Origin: Ampelocalamus luodianensis
Taxonomy: Eukaryota; Streptophyta; Magnoliopsida; Poales; Poaceae
NCBI GenBank assembly: GCA_036346255.1
Contig: CM070617.1
Span: 9,326,080 to 9,390,079, forward strand
Reading direction: 5' to 3'
DNA: 64,000 bases
Position numbers and translations under genes: made by a program. The notes below the pieces were generated by a model that saw nothing but the letters and a program-made list of their open reading frames with translations, was not told the origin of the DNA and ran no database searches. Every line of letters begins with the position of its first letter. Within the stretch, counting starts at the first letter, position 1. Below, piece by piece: positions 1 to 11,900 of this stretch.

Positions 1-1233
1 GGAATTAATCGCCTTGTCCAAGCGGCATTCATCAAGCGCCCTTATTTGTGGGGACGCCGATTTTTGGTACGCATCGACTACTACAGCTTGAAGTTTTTGC
101 TTGATCAACGCTCTTCGACAATTCCGCAACATCACCGTTAGTAAACTCTTGTTATGATTTCTCCGTCTAATACAAACCGGCAAAGCACCAATATAGTCGC
201 CGATTCTTTGTCTCTGGCGCGATTCCGGAGTCGTGGTCGCCATTCTTTTGTCACTGCAAGAGTCTGAAATTCGCTTGGCCGCTTGGCTCGGCTCACACCG
301 CAGATACAGCATGGCGCTTTTACGCATCGCAATCATAGAAGGCCGATAAAGATGCTTCATGGTTCATTACCGATGGCCTAATTACATTCAACCATCGAGT
401 ATACATCCCATCGATCGCTCCAATTCTACCGCCCATTATTCAATTAGCTCATGGCGGTACGACATGAGGGTATTCGTAAAACACTTCACCGCCTCCGAGC
501 TGATTTTCATGTGCCGCATGCCAGACCGCTGCTCAAGATTATATACGGCTTGTGATGTTTGTCAACGCAATAAAGGCTAACAATTGCATCCCACGCTTGC
601 TTCAACCATTACGGTACCTTCTATTGTGCGGGCCGACATATCAATGGATTTCATTGAAGGACTTCCACGACCATGGTAAAACAACATCCTCACCGCAGGA
701 TCGCTTTTCTAAGTTTGCACATTTTCTCGCCGGGCTCATCCATACACCGCATCTTCACCGCCAAGTATTTTTCGTTGAAATTGTTCGCCTCCACTGTTCC
801 AACGCTCATTGTTAGCGATCGCGATATCGCTTTTACAAGCACTTTTGGTCGAATTGTTTCGCTTAGCTTCGCTGCATACCTTCACCTCCCGCCTCGCCAC
901 CTCAATCGATGGTCGATGTATGGTTAACAAGATAATTGTTATGTATCTCCGTTGCCTTACTGGAGACCGACCTAAACAATGGCTTCGTTGGTTACCTTGG
1001 GCCGAGTATTGTTATAATACCTCTTTTCAGACATCACTTCGCATTGCTCAAAGTAGTTTATGGTCGCGAACCACCAACTTTATGCCTTATCAACCAGGCC
1101 ACTGACTACCTATAGTGGATCAACTTCTCCAGATAGGGATGAATTCTGGTTGAAATCCATGACCGCTTGCTTTCGCCAACAAACGTATAAAAGACATTAC
1201 GACAAAACCATCGAGCTCGATGTATAGACCATT
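1..1233 (+). pseudogene. Decayed Ty3/gypsy pol (RNase H to integrase)
   Basis: Conceptual translation in shifting frames gives gypsy pol landmarks in the right order. The end of RNase H is near 60-140 (a stretch reading IDYYSLKFLLDQR). The HHCC zinc-binding part of integrase ends in ACDVCQRNKG near 551-580. The integrase core has MDFIEGLP near 645 and VSDRD near 810. The integrase C-terminal part follows near 925-1210. The reading frame breaks several times, so the copy is dead. The left end is cut by the window. On the right, homology fades just before the copia insertion at 1239 and does not resume after 6355. The gypsy remnant therefore ended at about the place where the copia element landed. 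The chromovirus type is likely from the domain order, but the clade was not determined. Confidence 0.85.
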
Positions 1234-1238
1234 CAAAT

Positions 1239-1368
1239 TGTTAGGAATAACAACTTGTATTCTCAGGGGTCCAATGGGCCAGTATATATACACAAAGTAC
1301 AGGTGATGAATATGCAAATAACCCCTCATAACAATGGGGAATAATACATTATACATATATCTCTAACA
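1239..1368 (-). repeat. 3' LTR of the copia element at 1239-6350
   Basis: 130-bp LTR, nearly identical to 6224-6350. It contains a TATATATA stretch near 1284 that could be the TATA element of the LTR promoter. It ends in TG/CA termini next to the CAAAT target duplication. Confidence 0.93.
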
Positions 1369-1377
1369 CCCCCCCTC
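1369..1377 (-). promoter_or_regulatory. Polypurine tract of the copia element
   Basis: Read on the minus strand this is GAGGGGGGG, directly before the 3' LTR. Ty1/copia plus-strand priming sites sit at this place. Confidence 0.8.
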
Positions 1378-1426
1378 AAACTCATGGTGGATCAATAACA
1401 CTGAGTTTGGAGAGATAGAAGCCGTG

Positions 1427-4400
1427 CTATGCTCGAGTCTGGGCCTTCGTGAAAAAATCCGCAAGCTGAGACTCTGAATGCACATACTGAAGAGTAATCA
1501 TCTGATCATGCACACAAGACCTCATGAAGGAAGCATCAACACCAATATGCTTGGTGAGCTCATGCTTCACAGGATCATGAGCAATACTGATAGCACTGCA
1601 CTGCCCGACAAGAGAGGAGTCTGCAGTGTGACAAACACCAAAATCCTTGGCAACCACCGTAGCTGGCACTCTGCCCAAGAGAGCCATAGCGCGCAACTCA
1701 CCTCTGCGACTCGAACGGGATATCGCAATCTGCTTTCTTCGTCTTCCGTGCAATGAGAGAACCACCAAGAAAAACACAGTGAAGTAGAGATGGATCGCGA
1801 TCGAGGATCGCCGCCCAAGTAGCATCCGAATAAGCTCAAGCCGAAATGAGCCGGAGCGTGGAAAGAAGAGACGGCGAGAGATGGTCCCACGAAGGTATCA
1901 CAGTAACTCGAAGGTGGTCAGAGTGGACTCGAGCGGGAGCAGACGAATCGACTCGAATGTGGATCGATAAGTGATATCCGGACGAGTAACAACAAGATAG
2001 ACAAGACTCCCAACAAGATGACGATAGCGTAGCCTGGATTAGAAAGAGGCTCGCCATCGAGGGTTTGAGGTGAACGTTGAGCTCCATAGGAGTCTCAACA
2101 AGACGCTGTCATCGATGAGAGGCGCGATCAAGAAGATCTCGAATATACTTCTCTTGGGACATAAAGAAACCATCCGAGTGAAAGTAACCTCAATCCCAAG
2201 GAAGTAACGAAGAGACCAAGATCCGACATAAGGCACTCGCTCACTAAGACGAGCCTTGACAAAGGCAATGTACTTAGAATCATCTCCCGTAATGATCATA
2301 TCATCAATATACGTAAGAAGAAGAGTCCACCATGGGACGGTGTGGACAAAGAGCGCAGGATCATGATCACTAGTGAAAAGCCAACAGCGAAGACCACAGA
2401 GGAGAAGCGCCAAACCAAGCACGAGGGCTTGCTTAAGGCCATAGAGAGCGACGAAGACGCATGCACCATGCCCTCGAGAATGTAATACCCGGTGGCGGAA
2501 GCATGTAGACCTCCTCATGCAATTCGCCATTAAGAAAGGCATTCTTGACATCAAGTCGAGAAATGCACTGAATGACGCAACAGACGCCACCGAAAGAAGA
2601 GTACGGACAGTGGTCATGTGAGCCACAGGAGCAAAAGTCTCGTCGTAGTCACGACCATGCTCCTGCTGGAAGCCACGAGTAACAAGACGCGCCTTATAGC
2701 GCTCAAGAGAGCCATCGGAGCGAGTCTTAATCTTATAGACCCACTTACACGTGATGGAATGAGAGTGAGATGGAAAAGGAACAAGATCCCAAGTACCAAG
2801 ACGCTGAGGGCAGCAATCTCTCTGCCATGGCATGCCGCCACTCGTGGTGAGTAACAAAGATCCCTGGGAGACAAAGCTCACGAGTAGTTGCACCAGCAAA
2901 ACCAAAACGGGCAGGAGGCCGAATCGACTGGCGATCGCGGAGAGCATAGCGAGGAGAAGATGACCCAACAGGGGAAGATGGAGCATCAGAAGATGGCTCA
3001 TCTGGAACATCCGCTGTACGAGGTCGACGAGTGTAGAAGAGAGGGTAAGAAGGGGTGGTAGTGGGAGGAGCCTGAGAAGCCGCAGGAGGCAAAGTAGGCG
3101 GCGACAACGGCGGAGAGGCCATAGGAGGAATATGTGGAGACTCAGGAGAATGGATGGATGAGGGCAAGACAGATACAGGTGTATCTGGAAAAGTCAAAAA
3201 GGACAGAGACTCCACAGAGGAAGCCGGGGAGGCAGGCAGACGTGGGTAGAAGGACGCGACTGGCCGAAAGTCACACCCCGAGAAACCCGCATCCGACGAC
3301 CAACAGATCCAAAGACCGAGCAGCCCTTGTGCTCGTGATCAGATCCCGTAAAGACACACTCAACAGATCGAGCAGACAGCTTGCGCGTTCTCGGCGAGGA
3401 GAACGAGCCAAACGCACGAAGGCGAGTAGTTAGGAAGAAGACCACGAGACGCCACAGGATCGCACTCAAGAGCGTAAGAGGTCGAGGTTGACGAGATAGG
3501 TGGCGATGGAAACGACCTCGGCCCAAAGCGAGGTGGAATAGAGGCGCAATCATCGCGCACGAGCCGCCTCAAGGAGGTGACGATGTTTGCGCCACGACAC
3601 CATTCGAGCATGAGCACCGTGACAAGAGAATCGAAGCGAGTACCGCCAAAGAGGAAGCCGCAGTAACGAGAGGTACTCGCCAATGAGTCGCACGAAAGAT
3701 ACGAATAGGGGAGAACGTGTGTGGACCATAATGGCAAATTGTTTATAGATAGATACGACTCACTACGAGAAGACATGAAATATATCCAAGTGTGGCGAAA
3801 AATTATCTATAAAATGATATAATGTCGATGACCCGCTTTCCAAACGGCGAGCCGACCCCAAACATCCGAATGAACAAGATCAAAAGGACGCCGAGACACC
3901 GACTCACCGTGAGGATAAGGAAGTCAATCATTTTACCTAACTTACAACCCCGATAATCTAAAGATACGCCTCCGAGATGCACTCGAAGACCACGACGAAC
4001 TAAAGACGGCGACGAAACCACACAGATGACCAAGACGGTGATGCCACCGCTGAAGTGGCGTAGAGAGATCGCGCGCGACGGTGGCGGCGAAGGAAGGTGA
4101 AGCGACCAAGCTCCCAGAGACGCCGTGAGTCAAGGCGCCGAGGGCCAGAACCAACCAGAGTTCCCGTGTGGCGGTCCTGAACACAACAAGAGTCAGAGTC
4201 GAGAATGACCCGACTACCAAGGTCAGTAATCTGCCTAGCAGAAAGAAGCTGCATGGTAAGGCGAGGAACATAAGCAACAGAAGGAACATGAAAAGACGAG
4301 TTGCTAAGAGGTCCTCGACCAGAGATAGAAAGAGATGTACCATCAACAGTAAGAACACTGAGAGAAGAATTAAGAGGTGTAATGAAAGACAGAGTGGAAG

Positions 4401-5560
4401 AATCAGGAGTCATGTGAAAAGATGCTCCAGAATCAAGAATCCACGGAGAGGTACCTGACTGTGTAGGAGGTGGTTTCTCGGTTCAAGAGTCGATGAGCGT
4501 AACTGCAGAACTTGTCGAGGAGAACTCGGCAAAGAGCAGCGGCGGGTCCGCTATCTCCGCTCGCCGAGAGAAACTGCCGAGGAGTCGATGCAGACGCCGA
4601 TGTAGAAGCACCACCGCGCTGCTAGTAGAAGAACGGTGTGAAAGATGTCGTTGCTTATAGCACAGTGGACTCAATGTGGCCGACCTTGTTGCGAGGGAGC
4701 GCTGAGGACGACCACCGCCGGATGGAGGCGCCCACCACCACCGTGGCAACCGCGGAGGAGACAGCAGTCAAGCGTGGAGTCGCTTGTTAGCAGTGGGCGA
4801 GCCATGCGAGCATGGAGGAGAGCGGTATCAAGCCAAGACCACTCAAAGCGAGTCTCTCCGCGCGTATCTCGGAAGAGCCTCCAGAGAGTGACACGAGGGT
4901 GGCGTGCAAGGAGCCGGGCACGCCACGCCGAACTCGGGACGGCGCAGTAAGGAACTCGTGAGACCACTGAAACTCCGGTCAAGACGCACACCCGAGCAAC
5001 ACGGACAGAGCGACAACAAGAAGTCGCGAAGAGAGTCCACCGACGCCGATAGCGAGCTCGAGCATAAAAGCGTCAACAGAGCATCGCCTCGCTGAAGAGA
5101 GTGCTCTGGCGAACCACTGACAGTACAAGGCATCACCAGAGGGCTCGTAGCGCTGACGAAGATGAGTCCACATCTGGAAAGCCGAAGCGAGTCCCACAAC
5201 CTCAGAAGAAAACTGAGGCTGGATACTGGCGATGAATACAGCAGCAGCCCGAGCATCGTTATCGTACCACTGAGTGTAGGCGGTCAGTCGATCCTTGTAG
5301 GAATCCAGAGCCTCCTGATAGGCAGAGGCAACCTCATCATCAGCAAGGCCAGCGGCCTCAACCGTAGCCTTGTCAACCGCCGAGGCGCATAACAGCGAGG
5401 CTCCGTCGAGGAATAGGGCAAGCGCGCGCAGTGACATCGCCATAGAGGACGCCCCAGAGACGAAGACCACGCATGTGGATGCGCATGTGAGACACAAAGT
5501 CGGTGTAGTTAACACCATCGAAGATCACCGGGCAGCGAGGGAGGAAAACGGTGCCCATTG
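1427..5560 (-). pseudogene. Broken gag-pol of the copia element
   Basis: Reading the minus strand from right to left: gag begins near 5560 with PVIFDGVNYTDFV and continues to about 4600. The protease region near 4390-4450 carries a DSGA-type aspartate motif followed by an HMT motif. The pre-integrase region has HHRLGH near 4020-4060. Reverse transcriptase lies near 1980-2800 with ERYKARLVTRGF and YIDDMIITGDD. The RNase H tail near 1427-1580 has LTKHIGVD and a terminal DFFTKA motif. These pieces fall in different frames with many frameshifts and stops, so no polyprotein can be made. The 5' untranslated part (5560-6210) holds a 23-bp direct repeat at 5563-5585 and 5607-5629 and long T runs at 5641-5675. 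Confidence 0.85.
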
Positions 5561-6210
5561 GTAGGCGGCGCTGGACGGCGCGGCGACCAAGACAACGAAG
5601 TCTAACAGGCGGCGCTGGACGGCGCGGCGGTTAGAACGACGTTTTTTTTTTGCTTCTTTTGTTTTTTTTTTTTTTCCGGCTAAAAAGAACCGAGGCCCAC
5701 TCAGCCTGGCCTGCTACAAACGCACGCACGGGGGAACTAGGGTTCCCGCCAGCGGCAGTGGTGATGGCCGGTGTGTGACGGCGAGCGGCGGCGCGGCGGC
5801 GAGCAACAATGAGCGGCCTGGCGCCCTGGTGGCTGCAGCGGAGGGGCGAGGCCGAAGAAGACGACACCGGGCGACGGCAAGGCGATGTAGCGGCGCGACA
5901 CGGTGAATCCGGCGGCGCGCGAGCAACCGGAGGACGAGGCCGATGGTGGAAGGCGTGGCCGGCGGCTGGTGATGGCGGCGACTGGTGGTCGGCGGCGCGA
6001 TGAAGACGAAGGTGGAGACAGCGGCGCCCGGTGCGGCAGCCGGTCCGAGGCTCCCTGAGCGGGAGCCGAAGGAGCACGCGGGGCGAAGGACGAGGCCAGC
6101 AGTAGGGAAGCCGACGGCGCGGTGGCGGCGAAGGCGCGGGTGGGGGGAGGGATGCCGACGGCGGCGGCTAGGGAAGGACGAGTTGCGCGTCTGGGAGAGG
6201 TAACCTAATT

Positions 6211-6223
6211 GGCTCTGATACCA
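6211..6223 (-). promoter_or_regulatory. Primer binding site (initiator tRNA-Met) of the copia element
   Basis: The minus strand reads TGGTATCAGAGCC immediately inside the 5' LTR. This is the classic plant copia primer binding site complementary to the 3' end of initiator methionine tRNA. Confidence 0.93.
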
Positions 6224-6350
6224 TGTTAGGAATAACAACTTGTATTCTCAGGAAGCCAATAGGCCAGTATATATACACAAAGTACAGGTGATGAATATGC
6301 AAATAACCCCTCATAACAATGGGGAATACATTATACATATATCTCTAACA
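6224..6350 (-). repeat. 5' LTR of the copia element at 1239-6350
   Basis: 127-bp LTR, partner of 1239-1368, followed on the right by the CAAAT target duplication at 6351-6355. Confidence 0.93.
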
Positions 6351-6662
6351 CAAATATGCCTTATTTAATGTTATAGAACATATATATCACCAGTTTGCAA
6401 CTAATTGCTTCGTATGGGATGTTTAACCAAGAAGTGCGCTGGGCCTAAATATGAGAAAATTGACTGCTATGCATAGGAGCAGACTGTATCTAACGAGGAC
6501 CACTTCATGTGCATTAAGTCAATAAAAGGATATAAAACAATTGAATAAAAAGGATATAAAACAATCGTGGATTTTGATATGATGCTAATACTTTCATATT
6601 ATGGAGTTTGATCTGAGTTGGGCTTAATATATGTGTGTCGTTTCCTTTTATATCCCCTGCAG

Positions 6663-8617
6663 GTTCTTGTACCAGTTGCTAATGGCTCAGAGGAAATGGA
6701 AGCTCTTAATTTAATAGATGTCTTGCGTAGAGCAGGAGCAAATGTTACTGTTGCATCAGTTGAGGATAAGTTGCAAATTGTGACCCGTCGCCACAAGTTT
6801 AATCTAATAGCTGATATGATGTTGGACGAAGCTGCTAAAATGGAATTTGATCTGATTGTCATGCCGGTACATAGCTGTTGAGTTACTTTCTTATTAATCT
6901 GGTGCTACTCTTGAGTACTTCACTGACACTGGTGTCTGTTGTATACAGGGTGGTTTGCCAGGTGCTCAAAAGTTTGCTAGTACACAGAAACTTGTTGATT
7001 TACTAAAGAAGCAGGCAGAATCTAATAAACCCTATGGTGCAATATGTGCTTCCCCAGCTCATGTCCTTGAGCCCCACGGTTTACTGAAGGTACTGCCTTC
7101 TATACCTTTAGGACTAGGGGTGCAGGTGGACGCCGGACGTCCGCTAGCCCACTAAATCTGCCTTGCAATAAACGGTAAGTGGCCACCCGCGGGCCAACTT
7201 CTAACTTAAGTGGACGCCCGCATAGCCCGCAACAGCCCGTCTTATCCCAATTCCCATCTCTGTCCAATTCCCCTTCAACTCACGTGGCGGTAGCGTTGCG
7301 GCAGCGGATCAGGCGACAACATCGCGGCTGGACGACAACGTCCTCCGCCGACGTGTACGAGCTCTCCTACCACGTTCGAGCACTTTGTTTGGGAGGCCAA
7401 GCTGCTCGTCTGCGTCGGCAGTGAGCACCGTTCGTGGTGGCGCCATGCCCTCAGTGGGGGAGTTCACGGAGTGCCGCACCGAGTTCTTGCGAACTTCTGC
7501 ATCATTTTCATCCTCGCAGGGCGCGACACAAGCTCTGTTGGCTCACCTGGTTCTTTTGGTTCCTTGTGGGCCAACCCAACGTCAAGGTGCACGTCCTAGA
7601 CATCCACGCCACCCACGGCAATGTCAAGATGGACTACGTCCATGTGGCGCTGACGGAGGTGATACGGGTGTCCGTTGACTTCAAGGAGGTCCTCGAGGAC
7701 GAAGTTCTCCCAGATGGCATGTCGGTCCCCGTGTGCCAGCGAAGATCGAGGAGGAGCGGTAGCGTCGACGCTACATGCAATGCCGGCGGCGCTTGGAGGC
7801 ACAACGTGAATGTAACTCGAGCGGAGGAGCTCCACACACACACACACACACGTTTTGCAGAGCTTGGCATCGAGCGCGGCGTGTGCAAGTCCATGTTTGG
7901 TGGGCAACCCACGTAACCCACAAACACAATAGACCGGCCCACATAACATTAACCCACAAAACGTTTTGCGGCTCGTGCGGGCCTCCGCGGGCTGGCCGCG
8001 AGCAGTCCCACTTTCATCCTGATTTATGACAATATGTACATGTGAATTAATCCGTGGTACATGGGTTCCAAAAACCGGTACCGGGGTGTTTCCCGTTGGA
8101 TGGCCGGGAACGGTAACCGGCCGGTTACCGGAAATCCCGTTTTTTTTCTGACTGAAATTCGATCAAATTCGCTTAAAATTCATCCAAAATTCGAAATTTG
8201 AATTTTGAAATTACTAAACCGGATGTTTTAGTTCCGGTTTTGCTTTTCCCGGAGGGGGTAGCTGGTAACCGGCCGGTAACCGGCCGGTTACCGGCCGGGA
8301 ATTTTTTCCATGGTCCCATCTCCCATGGCATCTTATTTCATAGAGATAGCAGTAAACAAACTATTGCAGATTACCTTTTAAGCTGTGTTAACTTGGAAGT
8401 GCTTTCATCTTTGTAGGGAAAGAAGGCAACGGCATTTCCAGCCATGGCACACCTGCTCACAGATCAGAGTGCATGCGAGAGTAGGGTTGTCGTTGATGGT
8501 AACCTTATCACTAGTAGAGCCCCAGGGACTGCGACAGAGTTCGCTCTAGCCATTGTTGAGAAGCTATTTGGTCGAGAGAAGGCAGTTGGTATAGCGAAGG
8601 AGTTAGTTTTTATGTGA
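6663..8617 (+). CDS. DJ1: DJ-1/PfpI family protein, C-terminal domain exons (partial gene)
   Basis: Exons at 6663-6866, 6949-7089 and 8417-8617 (68, 47 and 67 codons, stop included) join in phase 0. They encode 181 residues matching the second DJ-1 domain of plant DJ-1 homologs. Each exon has an AG acceptor, and exons 1 and 2 have GT donors. The strand beta-1/nucleophile architecture is clear: VLVPVANGSEEMEA with the conserved glutamate, IVMPGGLPGAQ, the nucleophile-elbow cysteine in YGAICASP, then VVVDGNLITSRAPGTA and a C-terminal FALAIVEKLFGREKA helix. Family members act as glyoxalases, deglycases or chaperones under oxidative stress and are often plastid-targeted in plants. Plant DJ-1 proteins usually carry two tandem domains of roughly 390 residues in all. 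The N-terminal domain is not in the window. It may lie upstream of position 1, beyond an intron swollen by retrotransposons, or be lost. The visible exons are intact, with no stop or frameshift. Whether the gene is expressed cannot be seen. Confidence 0.88.
7115..8022. mobile_element. hAT-like non-autonomous element in the last DJ-1 intron
   Basis: Termini begin TAGGGGTGCAGGTGG and, read inward from the other end, TCAGGATGAAAGTGGGA. These are imperfect inverted repeats of a kind common in plant hAT elements. They are flanked by an 8-bp imperfect target duplication, TTTAGGAC at 7107-7114 and TTTATGAC at 8023-8030. GC-rich subterminal blocks with CCCGC/GCGGG motifs follow both ends. The interior contains a GC-rich segment with an open frame near 7434-7916 that ends through a CACACA microsatellite (about 7833-7850). 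No hAT transposase motif is visible. The interior may be a captured host fragment of unknown origin. Confidence 0.6.
8063..8310. repeat. Small palindrome-rich element (MITE-like) in DJ-1 intron
   Basis: A 248-bp block has ends GGGTTCCAAAAACCGG and, read inward from the right, TGGAAAAAATTCCCGGC. Blocks of ACCGGCCGGTTACCGG-type palindromes lie near both ends. Flanks TGGTACAT (8055-8062) and TGGTCCCA (8311-8318) could be a worn 8-bp target duplication. It looks like a small hAT-type derivative, but the boundaries are inferred. Confidence 0.45.
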
Positions 8618-8855
8618 TTACAAATTGAGCTGGTGTTGTGTGCAGTACAATCATGTGGATAAACATGAGGCACCTGTTAGTGATGCTTCTGTGTATATAT
8701 GCCTGCGCTGGTAGGAACTGCTTGTGCATTTGATGGAGCTAGAGGAGCATACTTTAAACTTAGCCATGAATGTACAATATTATGCATACCATACGCACCT
8801 ATGGAGTCTTCTTTAATTCGGTGGGGGACTGAGAAACTGCAAGAAGTGATAATCA

Positions 8856-8924
8856 ACTGTTGAGAAGCTGTTTGGTCGAGACAAATCACTTGACCTTGCC
8901 ATTGATGTGGTCATGTCATACTAA
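8856..8924 (+). pseudogene. Duplicated DJ-1 C-terminal tail (partial exon)
   Basis: An open stretch of 22 codons plus stop reads TVEKLFGRDKSLDLAIDVV and ends MSY. It parallels the last exon of the DJ-1 gene, which has IVEKLFGREKAVGIAKELV and ends FM. In the first 24 aligned bases only one differs from the genuine exon. It lies 239 bp beyond the DJ-1 stop. It could be the remnant of a tandem second DJ-1 copy or an alternative terminal exon. No clear acceptor with a matching upstream frame was found, so remnant is preferred. Confidence 0.6.
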
Positions 8925-11900
8925 CCTGTACGTTAAGGTGGTTGTTTGCTATTCATTTTACTCTTCTATTCATATTAACACCTTTGTGCTCGCCCGTGTA
9001 GTTCATCTGTTTGTTGTGCTTTTATACGCATGCATGTTTGAGGGTCTACCCAGGATTCAGATAAAAATACTAAGCAATATATTTCTATAAGCAATCAGAT
9101 ATACCTCTGCAAAGCATCATTCTATGTACCTTGTCTGTGCTGAAGCCATTGCTTTTGCTGAGTTATATGCTTTGATCTATCCTAGAATTGTCATTTCTAA
9201 ATATGGGATATGTCGCATCTTTCAGAATGCTTTGAGAAAAGCTTATGTGAGCCATGATTGTCACTTTCACATCAGGATTACTTGCGTGTGGATGAAACAA
9301 CATGAGCGTATAGAGCAATACGGAAGTGGCATCTTTCTGTCTGTCTTGAAACGAGAATGATAAGTTGAAGTGAATCACCTTTACTTTAGGTGATTAAAAG
9401 AAATGTCATCCAAATCAATCTATGACTTAGATCCCTACCTGAGATGCTTATTGCACTCCTGTATCTTTGAAGTAGTTAGAGCTTTTGTGTTCAATCTCTA
9501 GTGTGTGTGCTTTTCATAATGATAGGGCACTCTAGTTAGTTTTAACTGCATATTCCTGCCTCTTTATCTGTTGTTTTGTTTTTATTTATTTTTAAGTACT
9601 TATCTGTTGTTTAGCATCCTTCTGAGTTCTGATTGGCAAACTTTTGGCGATGAAAGATTTGTCCCTGGCATCTTTCATGAAATGGCCTCATTGTCAGGGT
9701 GTGTTTTTAACACTGCATCTGTGGAGAGAGTAGGTCATGAAAAGGCAAGAATCCTTAAGTTTACTTTTGGAAACTTCACAGAAGCTTCGTTATCGATAAG
9801 TTTAATAAGCACTTGTCCACAGTTGCTTTGTGCCTTTGTCCATGTCGTGTTCACCATGACTGACAAAAGAATAGTTTCTGCTAGGTCAAATGCAACAACC
9901 AATCTTACTTTACTAGTCCAGCATCGCAAAGCTATTTTTAGAAGCTCACATCTATCATATTCTGATCTGAATAGCACTTTTGGTGAAGTGCGTTGGTGCT
10001 TTCACTGTGCCCTTTGCATATCCTAAGATTGTGTGTATCATGCACAAATAATTGATGACATTGACATCACAAATGTTGCTACCGACAGAGCATATCGATT
10101 TAGTTTTTTTCTTCTCAAATTTCCCAAGGATTGTGGTCATTGACTCATCGTAAGACATATTTGATGTGAACACACACAAGATTATCACAAAGCCAGGATT
10201 TTCGCTAATACAAATTCCACTAGAAAAGGAAGGTAAGTACCACACTCCTTTCAAATCTTCCAATGAAGACAAATTCATGCCATGACAGCGATGCTCCAAA
10301 TTAAATTCAGAAACACAAGGTTCTCCAAATGCCAAGTGTTCAAAATTATCCTTGACCCCTCATTGGTCCCCTTAGCTAATCCCTGCTGTTATCAGCTTTG
10401 AGTTGCCTAACCAATCACTTTCGCCTTCTTCTGATAGACGAACATCTATGGAAGATCACAAGCAACACCTTAATGTTCCAATCACTAATATATTTACTCT
10501 AGACAGCCTCCTCACTGGAGACTCCAATATATAAATAACTTCACAGATGGTGATAGAATTGTTTTTTTTTATCACGTTACTGTGTACATCCAATGCTAAA
10601 TCTTTCAGGGGAGTGGTGGCATATGTATTTCATTGTTTGATGCGTCCGAGCATCTAATCATTTGGCTGTGCTTGCTTCTTGATATGTTTTAAAAATTCAT
10701 GTCAAGTAAGGTTCATGCATATGAACTTCAGAGTTTGGTCAAATATGTTGCCGTACTTCTAGAATCAGACTTGTTGAAGGATTGAAGTCAAACAAAAGAA
10801 TAGGTTAAGAGTCATGTCACAAGAACATCTCTGATTGTTTAATAAGGTCAAGGACAAATGCTGGCCTCTGTGTACTTATTGGCCTAAAGATTAGGTCGTC
10901 CAAACCAAACATCATGTCATGAATTATTATAAGCTTATGAAGACGACTTGAGAAGCAGAATCTTATGTGGAACACTTGATACCATAGCTCACTTAGAGCC
11001 AAGGAGATGGTTGAGATGGCAACATCAAGATGCTTAGAGCTGGGTTGGCCGGAAGATCAGAAAAATAGAGAAGAAAAAGAATTCCATATGGGGCATACAA
11101 ATATGCAATTGGTTGAACGACCCAAGTAATATACATTCCTTTCTTTATGTATTTTCTTCAGAAAATGCTATCCAAAACAACGTGTCTTCCAAAAAGTTGG
11201 CAAAGACAGAGAAACAAAACTACAAGAAACACATAAGATACTGTAAATCAACAAGTGTATCTTACTGCACCAAAATGCCGCATCACCACCCTAAATTATG
11301 CTTAATTCTGTTACCTCTATGCAAGAATGTTACATTTAACCACAGATAAATTCAGGTAACCATCAGATCGAATGTTACATTTAACCACACATAAATTCAG
11401 GTAACAATCGGATCATTTCTCTGTGTAAACGATATGGTGCTATACTGCTCTGCGCAGTATATTTTGACCATTGAGGTACTGAATAGTCACCTCTAACAAT
11501 ACTCATTGAATCTGGCTGATGCAAAACTTGATGGCAAAAGTCATGATTAGAATGGAAATTTTGCTGTTTATCTGATGATACCAGTGAAGTGTGACATTTA
11601 TTGATTTCACACGTTATATCCCAGTTCATCGGTCCATGCTGTTGAGTTTCCTGCAAGTTGCATATTAGTTCAACAACGTTCACATTTCAAGGTTCAACGT
11701 CACATAATCGAACGTATCACATAGTTTTCGTCTAGTGAAAAACAATAGACCCTGAAGAATTACGTATGTACATGAAGAAATTCTTGTGGGCATCGTCAGG
11801 ACATGGAAATGAAATCCAAACAAAGAGAAAGAATCCAAGCAAGCAAACAAAAAAACAAATCCAACAAGCAAACACAGAAAAATGCGCAACATGTCCTTAT

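Larger units (their letters stand above)
1239..6350 (-). mobile_element. Complete-ended Ty1/copia retrotransposon, minus strand
   Basis: Two short LTRs (1239-1368 and 6224-6350) flank the element. They are bounded by the perfect 5-bp target duplication CAAAT at 1234-1238 and 6351-6355. Read on the minus strand, LTRs start TGTTAGAG and end AACA. A 13-nt initiator tRNA-Met primer binding site abuts the 5' LTR, and a G-rich polypurine tract abuts the 3' LTR. Internal coding homology runs gag, protease, integrase, reverse transcriptase, RNase H from right to left, which is the copia order. The two LTRs differ by about four substitutions and one 3-bp indel, which suggests a fairly recent insertion. 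Coding frames are broken many times. Confidence 0.93.

Noticed and set aside
1239..1368. Possible continuation of the 1-1233 gypsy beyond the copia insertion
   Set aside because: Sequence after 6355 shows no integrase or later gypsy homology.
5631..6238. Proline/arginine-rich minus-strand frames before the copia gag
   Set aside because: GC-biased 5' untranslated region of the element, with long T runs.
7833..7850. CACACA run as a possible functional element
   Set aside because: Simple microsatellite.
9571..10026. A 151-residue open frame
   Set aside because: No recognisable domain, ordinary AT-rich intergenic composition, no start or splice support.
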